DNA of 64,000 nt from Bradyrhizobium manausense (GTDB lineage: Bacteria > Pseudomonadota > Alphaproteobacteria > Rhizobiales > Xanthobacteraceae), in assembly GCF_018130615.1 (NCBI RefSeq), contig NZ_JAFCKB010000005.1, positions 124,001 through 188,000 on the forward strand, in the 5' to 3' direction. The position numbers and the translations under genes are program-made. Shown here piece after piece: positions 25,113-33,933 of this stretch (position 1 is the first letter of the stretch; every line of letters starts with the position of its first letter). The notes below the pieces were generated by a model. The model saw only the letters and a program-made list of their open reading frames with translations. It did no database searches and was not told the origin of the DNA.

Positions 25113-26825
25113 ATGGCGTCCGCGCCCAATCCCGGTCCTTCCGCCACCACCGCCGTTCTGGCGAGCGTTGCCGCGCTCGGCATCTGGCGGCTGCTCGCTG
25201 TGGCCGCGCCGCATTGCGCTGCGCTGGCGCTGATGTACGAGACCGAGACCGATTTCGGCTCGCGGCTCTCCTTCTTGCTGGCGTGGGGCATCCTCAACTT
25301 CTTCTGGATCACGCTGTTGCGCCGGCCTGCGCTGTCGGGCGCGCTGTCGCTGACCATGGTCGTGGTGCTGGTGCTGCTGTCGCGGCTCAAGCACGACGTC
25401 GTGCAGATGACGGTCAACTTCATCGACCTGATGATGATCGACCGCGACACGGTCGCGTTCCTGTTCACGATCTTTCCGAACCTGCGCTGGTCGGTGATCG
25501 CCGCCGGCCTCGTCACGCTGCCGCTGATGTATGCGCTGTGGTGGCTCGATCCATTCCGCATCCGCCGCCTGCCGGCGCTGGCCTGCAAGCTCGCCTGCCT
25601 CGCCGCCCTGGTGTTCTATTCCGCCTATCATCCGGACGAGGCCTGGCGCGGCTACTACGACGACGGCTATCTCTCGAAATTCTTCCGCTCCGGCGTCTCG
25701 GCCGTCTCCGATTTCGTGCAGTACGGCTTCATGGAGTCGGCCGCCTCGACCGACGAGCGGCTCAACATACCGCTGGTAGATGCCTGTCATCCTGCCGGCC
25801 GTCGGCCGAACATCATCATGATCCATGATGAATCGAGCTTCGACATCCGCGCCGCACAGGGCATCAAGGTGCCGCCGGGCTATGGCAGCCACTTCAAGTC
25901 CTGGGACGGCAGGGAGCGCACTTTCCTGGCCGAGAGCAATGGCGGGCCGAGCTGGTTCACCGAATACAACGTGCTTGCCGGTCTCTCCTCGCGCTCGTTC
26001 GGCCGCTTTGCCTATTTCGTGACGCGCATTGCATCGGGTCGGGTCGAGCGCGGCCTGCCGTTGGCGTTGCGCCGCTGCGGCTATGATACGATGTCGCTCT
26101 ATCCCGCCTATGGCGGCTTCATGGGTGCGCGCAGCTTCCAGCTGACGACTGGTATCGAACGCTTCCTCGACTCTCATGATCTCGGCGCCAAGGATGTCGA
26201 ACCCGACAGCTTCTTCTACGACAAGGCACTGCGGCTGATGGGCGAGCGGACGCCGAACAAGCCGCTGTTCACCTTCATCTATCTCGGTGCCAACCATTTC
26301 CCCTGGGAGACCCGCTTCCGCCCCGATCTGATGCCGAACTGGCGCGCGCCGGGCAACGTGCCGTCCATCGACGAATATCTGCGCCGCCAGGCGATGAGTG
26401 CCGAGCAATACAAGGGCTTCCTCGCAGGCTTGAAGAAGAGTTTTCCAGGCGAGCCCTTCCTGATCGTGCGCTATGGCGATCACCAGCCCGAGTTCGCGCC
26501 GAACATCCTCGAGCCCGGGCTTGACGAAGGCGCAATCGGCAAGAAGCTCGATGCCTACGATCCGCGCCTCTACGCGACCTATTACGCCATCGACGCCGTC
26601 AATTTCGAGCCGGTGAAGAGCGATGCCGTGATGGACACGATCGACGGTCCGTATCTGCCGCTGGTGATCCAGGAGGCGGCCGGCATTCCGCTCGATCCGT
26701 CCTTTGCCGAGCAGAAGGAGATCATGCTCCGCTGCAAGGGCATCTTCTACGGCTGCAAGGACGGCGCGGAAGCGCAGCGCCTGAACCGGCTATTGATCAA
26801 TGCCGGGATGATCCGCGGGCTGTAG
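25113..26825 (+). CDS. LTA-synthase-like membrane phosphotransferase (sulfatase fold)
   Basis: 570-residue protein with about five N-terminal helices (residues ~12-190) followed by an extracytoplasmic alkaline-phosphatase/sulfatase domain. The domain opens RPNIIMIHDESSFD, where the metal-binding acidic residue and a Ser/Thr nucleophile are expected, and later shows FTFIYLGANHFPWETRF and LIVRYGDHQPEF (the GDH metal motif). This layout is that of LtaS/OpgB/EptA-type enzymes that move phosphoglycerol or phosphoethanolamine onto envelope glycans. The start chosen is ATG at 25113; a TTG frame start 13 codons earlier is less likely. The substrate is unresolved; periplasmic glucan modification is a guess. 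Confidence 0.85.
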   Translation: MASAPNPGPSATTAVLASVAALGIWRLLAVAAPHCAALALMYETETDFGSRLSFLLAWGILNFFWITLLRRPALSGALSLTMVVVLVLLSRLKHDVVQMTVNFIDLMMIDRDTVAFLFTIFPNLRWSVIAAGLVTLPLMYALWWLDPFRIRRLPALACKLACLAALVFYSAYHPDEAWRGYYDDGYLSKFFRSGVSAVSDFVQYGFMESAASTDERLNIPLVDACHPAGRRPNIIMIHDESSFDIRAAQGIKVPPGYGSHFKSWDGRERTFLAESNGGPSWFTEYNVLAGLSSRSFGRFAYFVTRIASGRVERGLPLALRRCGYDTMSLYPAYGGFMGARSFQLTTGIERFLDSHDLGAKDVEPDSFFYDKALRLMGERTPNKPLFTFIYLGANHFPWETRFRPDLMPNWRAPGNVPSIDEYLRRQAMSAEQYKGFLAGLKKSFPGEPFLIVRYGDHQPEFAPNILEPGLDEGAIGKKLDAYDPRLYATYYAIDAVNFEPVKSDAVMDTIDGPYLPLVIQEAAGIPLDPSFAEQKEIMLRCKGIFYGCKDGAEAQRLNRLLINAGMIRGL

Positions 26826-26961
26826 TTTCGATCGCGGCCATTCATTCGCCACCGCATCCGTCGATATTTTGGCCTGGCGTCCTCGTCCGAACGAGGGACG
26901 CGATCAAGGACGATGCCGGCTAACGGGGCGCTCGATCAACCGCGAACCACAGGAGGAATCA

Positions 26962-27339
26962 TTGCCAATTTCCGTAAAACAGATGCTCGAGGCCGCCAAC
27001 GCGGCCGTGCCGAAGATCTCGCCGGCCCAGGCGAAGGAGATGATCGGGAAGGGCGCGCTCGTGCTCGACGTGCGCGATGCGCCGGAGATCGAGAAGAGCG
27101 GCAAGATCCCGGGCGCACTGAATATCTCCCGCGGCATGCTGGAGTTTCGGGCCGATCCGGACTCGCCCTATCACGACAAGGCCCTCGCCAGGGACAAGAC
27201 CGTGATCCTTTATTGTGCCTCCGGCGGCCGGTCCGCGCTCGCCGGCAAGCTGCTTCAGGACATGGGCTATGGCCACGTCTACAACGTCGGCGGCTTCAAG
27301 GACTGGGTTGATGCCGGAGGGGCGACCGAGAAGGCGTAG
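26962..27339 (+). CDS. Rhodanese-like domain protein
   Basis: 125-residue single-domain rhodanese. The active-site loop is LYCASGGRSALAGKLLQDMG, with the sulfur-carrying Cys of CxxGxRS present, and VLDVRDAPEIEKSGKIPGAL is the conserved N-terminal region. Start: TTG at 26962 (read as MPISVKQMLE), because a perfect AGGAGG stands 5 bp upstream and no ATG/GTG nearby keeps the domain; the longer frame back to 26869 has no family-like sequence. It may act in sulfur transfer. It is convergent with the ABC genes downstream. Confidence 0.88.
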   Translation: MPISVKQMLEAANAAVPKISPAQAKEMIGKGALVLDVRDAPEIEKSGKIPGALNISRGMLEFRADPDSPYHDKALARDKTVILYCASGGRSALAGKLLQDMGYGHVYNVGGFKDWVDAGGATEKA

Positions 27340-27340
27340 C

Positions 27341-27383
27341 AAAAAAGGGCGGCGACGCGGGGGGCAATGCCCTAGCGCCGCCC
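27341..27383 (-). terminator. Terminator of the osmoprotectant-type ABC operon
   Basis: On the minus strand CGGCGGCGC-side arm GGGCGGCG (27383-27376) pairs with CGCCGCCC (27354-27347), followed by six T (27346-27341). The left arm overlaps the last codons of the permease/binding-protein gene. Confidence 0.7.
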
Positions 27384-28931
27384 CACCTTCTCCCACAGCC
27401 ATTTCGCTACCACATCGGGCGATGAATTCGCATCATTTCCGCTGGCCCGGAGGTTTGCTTCGCGCATGGTAGCGATGTCGATCTTGCCGAGCAGCGGCTT
27501 GAGCGCCGCCTGCAATTTCTCATCGCCGGCGCGCTTCGGTGCCAGCAGCAGAATGGCATCATAGGGCGGGATCGCCTGCTTGGGATCGTCGAGCGCCACC
27601 AGGTCGTATTTCGCGATCAGCCCGTCGCTGGTGTAGCCTGCGATCACGTCGACCTCGCCGCTGGCGGCTGCCGCATACATGAAGTCCGGCTGCATCTGGC
27701 GCTGTGCCTTGAACTGAAGACCATAGGCTTTCTGCAGCGCCGCCCATTCCGGCCGGGAGAAGAATTCGTAGTCGCCGGCGATCGACATCGACGGTGCGTG
27801 TGCGGCGAGATCGGCGATGGTGCGGATGCCGAGCGCGTCGGCGCGTTTCTTGGGCATCACCAGCGCATAGGCATTCTCGAAGCCGAGCTCGCCGAGCAGG
27901 GTGATGTTGTCCTTGGCGAGTGCCGTCTTCAACTCCGCCACCAGCTCCGCGCGCGGTTTGATGTCGGTGCGATGCAGCTGGTTGGCCCAGAGCGTGCCGG
28001 AATAGTCCACATAGAGGTCGATGTCGCCGGCCTTCAGTGCCCCGAAGATCACGCTCGAGCCGAGGCCCGATCGTGCTGTGGCCGAAAGGCTGGCCGCCTG
28101 GAGGCGGTCTCGAAGCAGGGCCGAGAGCACATATTGCTCGGCAAAGGTTTTCGCGCCGACCACGTAGCCGGACGACGAGCGCCCCATCGTCGGCACCAGT
28201 GTCGCTGCAACCAGCGCCGCAATCCCGATCGCACCGACCCCGGCGCGAAGGCGGTCGCGCTGGCGCAGCCCGCGCTCGATCAGGCCGAGCAGCTGATCGA
28301 CGGCGAGCGCGAGCAGGGCTGACGCAAAGCAGCCGAACAGCACGAACACCCAGTTCTGGGTCTGAAGGCCCGCGAAGATGTAATTGCCGAGGCTGGTTTG
28401 TCCGATCGGCGTCGATAGCGTCGCGGTGCCGATCACCCACACCGCGGCGGTTCGGATGCCGGCCATCATCACCGGCAGCGCCAGCGGGAGCTCGACCATG
28501 AGGAGCGACTGCCGTGCCGTCATGCCGACGCCCTTGGCGGCTTCGATCAGCGCCGGATCGATGCCGTTCAGCCCGGTGATGCCGTTGCGCAACACCGGCA
28601 GCATCGAATACAGCGCCAGCGCGAGCATCGCCGGCAGGAAGCCGAATGCGGAGAAAGAGATGCCGAACCAGGCAAGCGACACGGACGCTGCGAGCAGCAG
28701 CAGCGGGTAGAACAGCGCGAGCAGCGCCAGCCCCGGCACGGTCTGCACGATGCTGGCGAGCGCCAGCAGGATGGCGCGCGGCGCCGGACGGTTGCGCGTC
28801 GCGATTGCGAGCGGCAGGCTGACAGCGAGGCCAAGCGCGAGCGCGGCGAGGCTCACCCGGACATGATTGCCGAGATAGTCAGGCAGATGCGACAGCGCCT
28901 CGCCCCAGCGCGGATCATTGAAGAGGCTCAT
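27372..28931 (-). CDS. ABC importer permease fused to substrate-binding domain (glycine betaine/osmoprotectant type)
   Basis: 519-residue fusion. Residues ~1-215 form a binding-protein-dependent permease (LGNHVRVSLAALALGLAVSL at the start; the EAA-type loop is AAKGVGMTARQSLLMVELPLAL; STPIGQTSLGNYIFAGL). After a membrane span (~215-235) the C-terminal ~285 residues are an OpuAC-type binding domain (VVGAKTFAEQYVLSALLRD, LYVDYSGTLWANQLHRTD, DYEFFSRPEWAALQKAYGL). Such fusions import glycine betaine, choline or related quaternary amines. The cognate ATPase gene is immediately upstream, with overlapping ATG/stop. It is likely a complete two-gene importer. Confidence 0.92.
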   Translation of the reverse strand: MSLFNDPRWGEALSHLPDYLGNHVRVSLAALALGLAVSLPLAIATRNRPAPRAILLALASIVQTVPGLALLALFYPLLLLAASVSLAWFGISFSAFGFLPAMLALALYSMLPVLRNGITGLNGIDPALIEAAKGVGMTARQSLLMVELPLALPVMMAGIRTAAVWVIGTATLSTPIGQTSLGNYIFAGLQTQNWVFVLFGCFASALLALAVDQLLGLIERGLRQRDRLRAGVGAIGIAALVAATLVPTMGRSSSGYVVGAKTFAEQYVLSALLRDRLQAASLSATARSGLGSSVIFGALKAGDIDLYVDYSGTLWANQLHRTDIKPRAELVAELKTALAKDNITLLGELGFENAYALVMPKKRADALGIRTIADLAAHAPSMSIAGDYEFFSRPEWAALQKAYGLQFKAQRQMQPDFMYAAAASGEVDVIAGYTSDGLIAKYDLVALDDPKQAIPPYDAILLLAPKRAGDEKLQAALKPLLGKIDIATMREANLRASGNDANSSPDVVAKWLWEKVGRR

Positions 28932-29710
28932 GCCGCACCGCCCTGCGGCAGCAGCAAATTCAGTCGTTCAACCTGGCGTCGCGGCGTCCGCAACAGCTCC
29001 AGCACATAGGCATCGCTGCTCTCCGAGAGCTCCGCCGGCGTGCCCTGCGCCAGCACTTGTCCGCTGCGCATCACCGCGATGCGATCGGTAAGCAAAATCG
29101 CTTCCGTCATGTCGTGCGTGATCATCACTGTGGTCAGGCCAAGCTTGCGGTGCAGCTCGCGGAAATCCTCGCCGAGCGCATCGCGGGTGAGGGGATCGAG
29201 TGCGCCGAACGGTTCGTCCATCAGCAGGATGCGGGGCTTGGCTGCGAGCGCCCGCGCCACGCCGACGCGCTGGCGCTGACCGCCGGAGAGCGCCTCGGGC
29301 AGCCGGTCGCGATGCAAGATCCGGTCGAGCTGCACCAGCTCGATCAGCTGGTCGACACGCGCGGCGATCTCGGCCGGAGGCGCGCCGAGCAGCCTCGGCG
29401 TGATCCCGATATTGTCGGCGACGCTCAAATGCGGAAACAGCCCGCCGCTCTGGAAGACGTAGCCGATGCGGCGCCGCAGCGCGACCGGATCGACGTTTCG
29501 CACGTCCTCGCCCTCGACCGTGATGGTGCCGCCATCGGCCTCGATCAGCCGGTTGGCGAGCCGCAGCAGCGTCGTCTTGCCCGAACCCGATCCGCCGACG
29601 ATGGCCAGAAACTCGCCTTCGGCGATATCGAGCGAGACGTCGTCGACGGCCCTGAGGGGGCCGAAGCTCTTGGTGACGTGCGCATAGCCAATCATCGGCC
29701 TGGAAGGCAT
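28928..29710 (-). CDS. ABC importer ATP-binding protein (osmoprotectant type)
   Basis: About 260-residue ATPase. Walker A GGSGSGKTTLLRLANRLIEA, Q-loop YVFQSGGLFPHLSVADNIG, signature ALSGGQRQRVGVARALAAKP, Walker B ILLMDEPFGALDP and switch His in TVMITHDMTEAILLTDRI are all intact. It resembles ProV/OpuCA without a visible CBS domain. Start: ATG at 29710 (MPSRPMIGYAHVTKSFG); the next ATG at 29695 also fits. Its stop overlaps the start of the permease-binding-protein fusion it energises. It is divergent from the next ABC operon. Confidence 0.92.
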   Translation of the reverse strand: MPSRPMIGYAHVTKSFGPLRAVDDVSLDIAEGEFLAIVGGSGSGKTTLLRLANRLIEADGGTITVEGEDVRNVDPVALRRRIGYVFQSGGLFPHLSVADNIGITPRLLGAPPAEIAARVDQLIELVQLDRILHRDRLPEALSGGQRQRVGVARALAAKPRILLMDEPFGALDPLTRDALGEDFRELHRKLGLTTVMITHDMTEAILLTDRIAVMRSGQVLAQGTPAELSESSDAYVLELLRTPRRQVERLNLLLPQGGAA

Positions 29711-29845
29711 CGGACGTGCTCTCAGCTCGCTTGCCCTCAAGAGGGAGGGGAGGTGGTCGAGACCCCATGCGTAGCACGCTTGGCCGGTTGATTGAACTTG
29801 GCCGCGCGAGCGGCTAAGGCATCAAGCCAAGTTCGGAGGAAACAC

Positions 29846-30664
29846 ATGACAACGCCCACGGCGGTGGCGCTGGAAGATGCCAAGGTTGCGTTCCGGCTCG
29901 GGGACGGGCGGGTCTATACGGCGGTGGAGAAGGCCCATCTTTCGGTCGCGCAGGGCGAGTTCGTCGCCATCGTCGGCCCGACCGGCTGCGGAAAATCCAC
30001 GCTGCTCAACGCCGCCGCCGGACTGCTCAAGCCGGCCGCCGGGAGCGTCAAGATATTCGACCGGGCGCTGGCGGGGTTGAACCGGGACGCCGGCTACCTG
30101 TTCCAGGCCGATGCATTGTTCCCCTGGAAGACCGCGCTCGACAATGTCGCGATCGGGCTCGAGATCAAGGGCACGCCGCGCGCAGAGGCGCTGCCGCAGG
30201 CGCAGAAATGGCTCACCTCCGTCGGCCTCGGCGCCTTTGCGGGCCGTTATCCGCACATGCTCTCCGGCGGCCAGCGCAAGCGCGTGGCGTTGGCGCAGGT
30301 CTTGATCCGCGACCCCAAAATCCTCCTGATGGACGAGCCGTTCGGGCCGCTCGATGCGCAGACGCGCCAGGTGATGGGCAACCTGCTGCTCGACCTCTGG
30401 AACGCCGACCGCAAGGCCGTGCTGTTCGTCACCCACGATCTCGAAGAGGCCATCGCGCTCGCCGATCGCGTCGTGATCATGTCGGCAGGGCCGTCCTCGC
30501 GCATCATTGGCGACTGGCGGGTGCAGCTCGCCCGCCCGCGCGACATTTTCGAGGTACGGCTGGACAAGGAGTTCCATGCGCTGCATCGCGAGATCTGGAG
30601 CGTGCTCAAGGACGAGGTGATGAAGGGCTACGCGCAATCCACCCAAGCGGCGGAGGCGGTCTGA
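29846..30664 (+). CDS. ABC importer ATP-binding protein (nitrate/sulfonate/taurine type)
   Basis: 272-residue ATPase with Walker A GPTGCGKSTLLNAAAGLL, Q-loop YLFQADALFPWKTALDNVAI, signature MLSGGQRKRVALAQVLIRDP, Walker B ILLMDEPFGPLDA and the switch region VLFVTHDLEEAIALADRV. The PWKTALDNV Q-loop is typical of the SsuB/TauB/NrtD group. Start: ATG at 29846 with GGAGGAAA upstream. Its stop overlaps the permease start (TGATG). The binding-protein gene is 1.4 kb away beyond an opposite-strand cupin. Confidence 0.93.
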   Translation: MTTPTAVALEDAKVAFRLGDGRVYTAVEKAHLSVAQGEFVAIVGPTGCGKSTLLNAAAGLLKPAAGSVKIFDRALAGLNRDAGYLFQADALFPWKTALDNVAIGLEIKGTPRAEALPQAQKWLTSVGLGAFAGRYPHMLSGGQRKRVALAQVLIRDPKILLMDEPFGPLDAQTRQVMGNLLLDLWNADRKAVLFVTHDLEEAIALADRVVIMSAGPSSRIIGDWRVQLARPRDIFEVRLDKEFHALHREIWSVLKDEVMKGYAQSTQAAEAV

Positions 30665-31449
30665 TGTCGCGTGTCACGCTGCTCGCGTTGCAAGTCCTGG
30701 TCGCGGTCGTCTGCATCGCGCTGTGGCAGTTCTTTTCGAGCGTCCCGGTATTCGGCAAAGTCCTGTTGCCGCCGTTCTTCTTCTCGAATCCCGTCGACGT
30801 ATTCAGCCAGATCGTGAAGTGGTTCGCCTCCGGCGTGATCTGGAAGCATCTGGCAATCACGCTCTGGGAATCGATCCTCGCCTTCGTGATCGGCTCGGTT
30901 GGCGGTGTGCTGGTCGGCTTCTGGTTTGCGCGGCAGCCGCTGGTTGCGGCGGTCTTCGACCCCTATGTAAAGATGGCCAACGCATTGCCGCGCGTCGTGC
31001 TGGCGCCGATCTTCGCGCTGTGGCTGGGGCTCGGCATCTGGTCCAAGGTCGCGCTCGGCGTGACGCTGGTGTTCTTCATCGTGTTCTTCAACGTCTATCA
31101 GGGCGTCAAGGAGGTCAGCCGTACCGTGCTCGACAATGGGCGCATGCTCGGCATGAGCGAGCGGCAGCTGATGCGACACGTCTATTGGCCGTCGGCACTG
31201 TCGTGGATGTTCTCCTCGCTGCACACGTCGGTCGGATTCGCCGTGGTCGGCGCCGTCGTCGGCGAATATCTGGGATCGGCAGCGGGGCTCGGCTATCTCA
31301 TCCAGCAGGCTGAAGGCGTGTTCGACGTCGCCGGCGTGTTCGCCGGCATGTTCGTGCTGTCGGCTTTCGTCATCCTGATCGATTTTGGTGTCACCCTGGT
31401 CGAGCGGCGTCTCCTGGTCTGGCGGCCAACGGTGGACGGTCGTGGCTAG
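30664..31449 (+). CDS. ABC importer permease (nitrate/sulfonate/taurine type)
   Basis: 261-residue permease with about six helices. The EAA loop for ATPase docking is RTVLDNGRMLGMSERQLMRH then VYWPSALSWMFSSL; KMANALPRVVLAPIFALWLG is typical of SsuC/TauC-like subunits. The ATG overlaps the stop of the ATPase gene. A longer open frame starting in the ATPase gene is an artefact. The substrate is unknown; the downstream NMT1-like binding protein is the probable partner. Confidence 0.93.
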   Translation: MSRVTLLALQVLVAVVCIALWQFFSSVPVFGKVLLPPFFFSNPVDVFSQIVKWFASGVIWKHLAITLWESILAFVIGSVGGVLVGFWFARQPLVAAVFDPYVKMANALPRVVLAPIFALWLGLGIWSKVALGVTLVFFIVFFNVYQGVKEVSRTVLDNGRMLGMSERQLMRHVYWPSALSWMFSSLHTSVGFAVVGAVVGEYLGSAAGLGYLIQQAEGVFDVAGVFAGMFVLSAFVILIDFGVTLVERRLLVWRPTVDGRG

Positions 31450-31453
31450 CGGC

Positions 31454-31481
31454 AAAAGGGCCCGCGCATCTGCGCGAGCCC
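31454..31481 (-). terminator. Terminator of the cupin gene
   Basis: On the minus strand GGGCTCGCGC (31481-31472) pairs with GCGCGGGCCC (31467-31458, one mismatch), followed by TTTT (31457-31454). It lies between convergent genes. Confidence 0.65.
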
Positions 31482-31493
31482 CGATCGCAATGC

Positions 31494-31943
31494 TCAATCC
31501 AGCAGCTTGACGTCGTCGGGCGCCTGGGGCGGGGTCTTGATCGCGATCGCCTTGACCTGGCCGCTGATCGGCTTGGTGCCGCCATGCGGCGTGCCCTTCG
31601 GAATGATGACGAGGTCGCCCGGCTTCACCGTTATTTCCTTGTCGCCGAGCCAGATCGTTCCGGTGCCATCCAGGATGTATTGGATCTCGTTGGTGTTGGG
31701 ATGCAGGTGCTTCGGCACATTGCCGACCTGGATCGATACGGTCGAGCCGTCGGCAGTCATGAAAGTCTTGGAGCGGTAGCCGACCTGGTTGGCGGGGCCG
31801 AGCGCGTCGCCTTCCATTTCGCCGGTATGGATGATCTGCGCGGTGATGCTTTCGGCGGCCAGCGCCGGTCCGAGCAGATAGGTCGCGCCGCATCCGGCGA
31901 CGAAGGCGGCGGTGATCGACAGCCCGGCAGCAAGGCGATTCAT
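31494..31943 (-). CDS. Secreted cupin-domain protein
   Basis: 149-residue single-domain cupin. A signal peptide (residues ~1-30, MNRLAAGLSITAAFVAGCGA, cleavage near AAES) puts it in the periplasm. The metal-site motifs are VPKHLHPNTNEIQYILDGTG (H-x-H-x6-E/Q type) and GDLVIIPKGTPHGG (second His). Start: ATG at 31943 with GGAGG-like GAGGATC upstream. It is on the opposite strand, between the permease and the binding-protein gene of one ABC importer, an unusual place. Its enzymatic or binding role is unknown. Confidence 0.85.
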   Translation of the reverse strand: MNRLAAGLSITAAFVAGCGATYLLGPALAAESITAQIIHTGEMEGDALGPANQVGYRSKTFMTADGSTVSIQVGNVPKHLHPNTNEIQYILDGTGTIWLGDKEITVKPGDLVIIPKGTPHGGTKPISGQVKAIAIKTPPQAPDDVKLLD

Positions 31944-32082
31944 GGATGATCCTCCCCGTCGACGATTATTATTGTGTGGGCATGCTATTGCGCCGAAAGA
32001 CCAATGGCCAGTGCCACTTAAGCGGTGCTTCTCAAGCCAGTCCCGCTGCTCTATGGTGCCGCCAGCCGAACGGAGGAAACCA

Positions 32083-33108
32083 ATGAAGAAGACGATTGCC
32101 AGGCTCGCGGGCGCGCTGCTCGCGCTGATGCTGACCACCTCGCTTGCCGCAGCGCAAAGCAAGGTCACGATCGCGATCGGCGGCGGCTCCTGCCTGTGCT
32201 ATTTGCCGACAGTGCTGGCCAAGCAGCTCGGCGAGTACGAGAAGGCCGGCCTCAATGTCGACCTGGTCGACCTCAAGGGCGGCTCGGATGCGCTCAAGGC
32301 CGTGCTGGGCGGCAGCGCCGACGTGGTTTCCGGCTATTTCGACCATTGCGTCAACCTGGCCGCCAAGAAGCAGGAGCTGCAGGCTTTCGTGGTCTATGAC
32401 CGCTATCCCGGCCTCGTGCTGGTGGTCGCCCCCTCGCATACGGGCGACATCAAGTCGATCAAGGACCTCGCCGGCAAGAAGGTCGGCGTCAGCGCGCCCG
32501 GCTCGTCCACCGACTTCTTCCTGAAGTATCTCCTGAAGAAGAACGGGCTCGATCCGGCCGGCACTGCCGTGATCGGCGTCGGTCTCGGGGCCACGGCGGT
32601 GGCTGCGATGGAGCAGGGGCAGATCGACGCCGCGGTGATGCTCGACCCCTCCGTCACCGTGCTTCAGGGCAGCCACAAGGATTTGCGCATCCTCAGCGAC
32701 ACCCGTACGCAGAAGGACACACTCGAGACCTTCGGCGGCGAATATCCGGGTGGCGCGCTGTACTCGACCGTGGCCTGGATCAATGGACACGAGAAGGAAA
32801 CGCAGGCGCTGACCAACGCAATGCTGGCCACGATCGCCTGGATCCATTCGCATTCGCCCGAGGATATCATGGCCAAGATGCCAGATGAGATGGTGGGCAA
32901 GAACAAGGATCTCTATCTCGCTGCGCTGAAGAACACGATCCCGATGTTCTCCGAGACCGGCAAGATGGATCCGAAGGGCGCCGACGCCGTGCTCGCCGTG
33001 TTCAGCATCGGCTCGCCCGAGGTGGCGAACGCCAAGATCGACGTCAGCAAGACTTTTACCAACAAGTTTGTCGACCAAGCCAAGAAGACCACGGGGAGCG
33101 CCAAATAA
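32083..33108 (+). CDS. ABC transporter substrate-binding protein (NMT1/THI5-like)
   Basis: 341-residue periplasmic binding protein. Signal peptide MKKTIARLAGALLALMLTTS with cleavage near AAAQS. The mature part begins KVTIAIGGGSCLCYLPTVLA and contains ALKAVLGGSADVVSGYFDH and LAGKKVGVSAPGSSTDFFLKY, matching the SsuA/TauA/NMT1-like fold. Start ATG has CGGAGGAAA upstream. It probably supplies the ATPase-permease pair at 29846-31449, though the intervening gene is reversed. The ligand (sulfonate, nitrate, aromatic or pyrimidine precursor) is not determinable. Confidence 0.9.
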   Translation: MKKTIARLAGALLALMLTTSLAAAQSKVTIAIGGGSCLCYLPTVLAKQLGEYEKAGLNVDLVDLKGGSDALKAVLGGSADVVSGYFDHCVNLAAKKQELQAFVVYDRYPGLVLVVAPSHTGDIKSIKDLAGKKVGVSAPGSSTDFFLKYLLKKNGLDPAGTAVIGVGLGATAVAAMEQGQIDAAVMLDPSVTVLQGSHKDLRILSDTRTQKDTLETFGGEYPGGALYSTVAWINGHEKETQALTNAMLATIAWIHSHSPEDIMAKMPDEMVGKNKDLYLAALKNTIPMFSETGKMDPKGADAVLAVFSIGSPEVANAKIDVSKTFTNKFVDQAKKTTGSAK

Positions 33109-33137
33109 CTGACGCGAAGACTTGGTAATCAGGCGTC

Positions 33138-33842
33138 ATGACGTCACTGACCATTCATCGCGTTACGACGCTAGACCTTGCCGTGCGCCCCGTCGTTTGG
33201 CCGTTCGCCGAGGAGCGACGCACGGCGATCGAGGCGCATTTCGCCGAGCAACAGCGCGCGCGGCCGAAAATCTGGAACGGCCGGGTGCTGCTCGGTCGCG
33301 ATGCCGTCTTCACCGACGGTCATCTCGCTGCGACTTATTTCGAGACGGATTTCGCGAGCTTCCTGGCCTGGCGCGACTGGGGCTTTCCCGATCCGGCCGT
33401 GTTCAATGGGTTCGGCATGGGCGCGCTCCGTACCTCCGATGGCGCCTTCGTGATGGGCGAGATGGCACATCACACCGCCAATGCCGGACGCATCTACTTC
33501 GCGTCGGGGACGCCCGACCTCGACGATGTCAGGGACGGCGCGCTCGACATTCCCGGCAGTGTTGTCCGCGAGCTCGAGGAGGAGACCGGCCTGCTGCCGG
33601 TCGATTATTCCGCGGAGGCGGATTGGCACTGCGTCGTCACCGGTAGCGCACTTGCGATGATCCAGATCCTCAACCTGGATATGCCCGGTGAGGCGGCTCG
33701 CGCGCGGATCGAAGCCAATCTGGCTCGCCAGGACGAGCCGGAGCTTTCGGCGATCCATCTCGTGCGCGGAATGGATGATCTCACGCCGACTATGCCGCGA
33801 TTTGTCACGGCCTTCATCGCGCAGCAGTTCGCCTCGCGCTGA
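33138..33842 (+). CDS. NUDIX hydrolase
   Basis: 234-residue protein with a NUDIX box ending in VVRELEEETGLLP (REUXEEXGU with both metal-binding glutamates), preceded by the GxxDIPGS segment. The ~130 residues before the box (WPFAEERRTAIEAHFAEQQR, KIWNGRVLLGRDAV) are characteristic of a small group of NUDIX proteins with an N-terminal extension. The substrate is unknown. It follows the binding-protein gene by 29 bp but is probably unrelated in function. Confidence 0.88.
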   Translation: MTSLTIHRVTTLDLAVRPVVWPFAEERRTAIEAHFAEQQRARPKIWNGRVLLGRDAVFTDGHLAATYFETDFASFLAWRDWGFPDPAVFNGFGMGALRTSDGAFVMGEMAHHTANAGRIYFASGTPDLDDVRDGALDIPGSVVRELEEETGLLPVDYSAEADWHCVVTGSALAMIQILNLDMPGEAARARIEANLARQDEPELSAIHLVRGMDDLTPTMPRFVTAFIAQQFASR

Positions 33843-33933
33843 CGCGCGAGACTTGACATCGCGCGGTCCAGCCCATGTGATGGGCGAAAGCAAAACAAAA
33901 AACTGCAATGCACAATCGTCCAGGGAGGTTTAG

